DNA from: Thoreauomyces humboldtii
Taxonomy: Eukaryota; Chytridiomycota; Chytridiomycetes; Spizellomycetales; Powellomycetaceae
Direction of reading: 5' to 3'
NCBI GenBank assembly: GCA_027596035.1
Contig: JADGJA010000198.1
Span: forward strand, 1 to 31,144
DNA: 31,144 nucleotides
In this document: positions 30,712-31,144 of the stretch, one piece after another
Layout of the letters: every line of letters begins with the position of its first letter
Position numbering within the stretch: position 1 is the first letter of the stretch
Notes under the pieces: model-generated
Seen by the model: only the letters and a program-made list of their open reading frames with translations
The model's database searches: none
What the model was told of the DNA's origin: nothing
Made by a program: the position numbers and the translations under genes

Positions 30712-30803
30712 TTTAGACAGCAGCGTCGCATTGCCAGATGTCTTCCCACAGAGTCGCACAGACTGCACAGAGCGGTGCATCTTCCCACTGCTGAACCCTG
30801 CCC

Positions 30804-31144
30804 ATGTGCCACCTCCACCGCATTGACAACCGGGACTTCTCTATACTCTGTCAATGGCCGGGAGCCGAGCTTGTTCCTTCGGGGGTTTTCCTCTTTACTC
30901 TGGCAAATCTTTACGAACTGGCACGGGACTTGTCGTCCGGCGTAGCGGTTCAAAAGTCATGCCCATGGGACTCTTCTCTGTATGGATCTCTGTTTCTGCA
31001 GGCATCGACTGTCTCGAAAAACTTTGGGAATAGGTTCGAATCTCCTCAGACCTTCCAGATGTGTGTCGGGAGACGTCTGGGCGTCGTGGCGCGGTCGGTT
31101 CGTGGGCCGCCCAGCGGCAGAGCCTTACAACTTATAGACCGCAC
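30804..31144 (+). CDS. Open frame running off the right edge, possible 5' part of a gene
   Basis: From ATG 30804 the frame stays open for 113 codons to the end of the window, with a stop at 30792 just before it. It starts MCHLHRIDNRDFSILCQWPG and includes VFLFTLANLYELARDLSSGV, which could be a hydrophobic helix. No family is recognised and no intron is evident. It would be divergent from the UBA-like gene with a gap of less than 100 bases. A minus-strand frame of similar length overlaps it, so it may be chance. Confidence 0.25.
   Translation, partial: MCHLHRIDNRDFSILCQWPGAELVPSGVFLFTLANLYELARDLSSGVAVQKSCPWDSSLYGSLFLQASTVSKNFGNRFESPQTFQMCVGRRLGVVARSVRGPPSGRALQLIDR

Noticed and set aside
31033..31045. 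GGTTCGAATCT, resembling a tRNA B box
   Set aside because: The flanking bases do not form a T stem, and no A box, anticodon arm or acceptor stem fits at the right distances.

Overview
The window is nuclear DNA of a filamentous or yeast-like fungus. The genes are densely packed on both strands and mostly split by short GT-AG introns, most of them about 55-95 nt long, many with a CTNA-type branch sequence just before the acceptor. The gene set supports a fungus outside the Saccharomyces lineage: a respiratory complex I subunit, hamartin (TSC1), a COMPASS Set1 methyltransferase with an N-terminal RRM, a mitochondrial NAD-isocitrate dehydrogenase and a UDP-galactose transporter of the Hut1 type. 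The intron density suggests a basidiomycete. The DWW-repeat protein at 25.6 kb resembles families I associate with zoosporic fungi, so the phylum is left open.

Layout, left to right: serine palmitoyltransferase small subunit (minus) and complex I NDUFA11-like subunit (plus) are divergent; a GNAT acetyltransferase (minus) follows; then an orphan seven-helix membrane protein (plus). A ten-exon hamartin/TSC1 gene (minus) and a small coiled-coil protein (minus) come next. The coiled-coil gene is divergent from a Dap1/PGRMC-like heme protein (plus), which converges on an intronless Hut1 transporter (minus). Back to back with Hut1 is a surface-protein gene of the GPI-anchor type (plus) that may be broken. 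Then come IDH2 (minus), a gene-poor 1.5 kb stretch, a CHY zinc-finger protein with a four-base first exon (plus), a 41-bp tandem repeat, a four-helix membrane protein (minus) and SET1 (plus).

The right-hand part (about 23.9-31.1 kb) looks lineage-specific. It has a 160-bp tandem repeat, a DWW-repeat (ankyrin-like) protein with no visible 5' part, a predicted disordered basic protein with a multi-exon 5' end, a twelve-exon gene coding for a protein with tandem UBA-like motifs, and an open frame that runs off the right edge.

The named genes are scattered housekeeping functions and do not form one pathway. Sphingolipid synthesis (SPT small subunit), sterol-related heme binding (Dap1-like) and ER nucleotide-sugar transport (Hut1) act at the ER. 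The complex I subunit and IDH2 act in mitochondria. TSC1 acts on TORC1 and SET1 on chromatin. No bacterial, phage, CRISPR or rRNA signal was seen. Exon joins were worked out by hand from reading-frame continuity and splice motifs; where two joins are possible this is stated.
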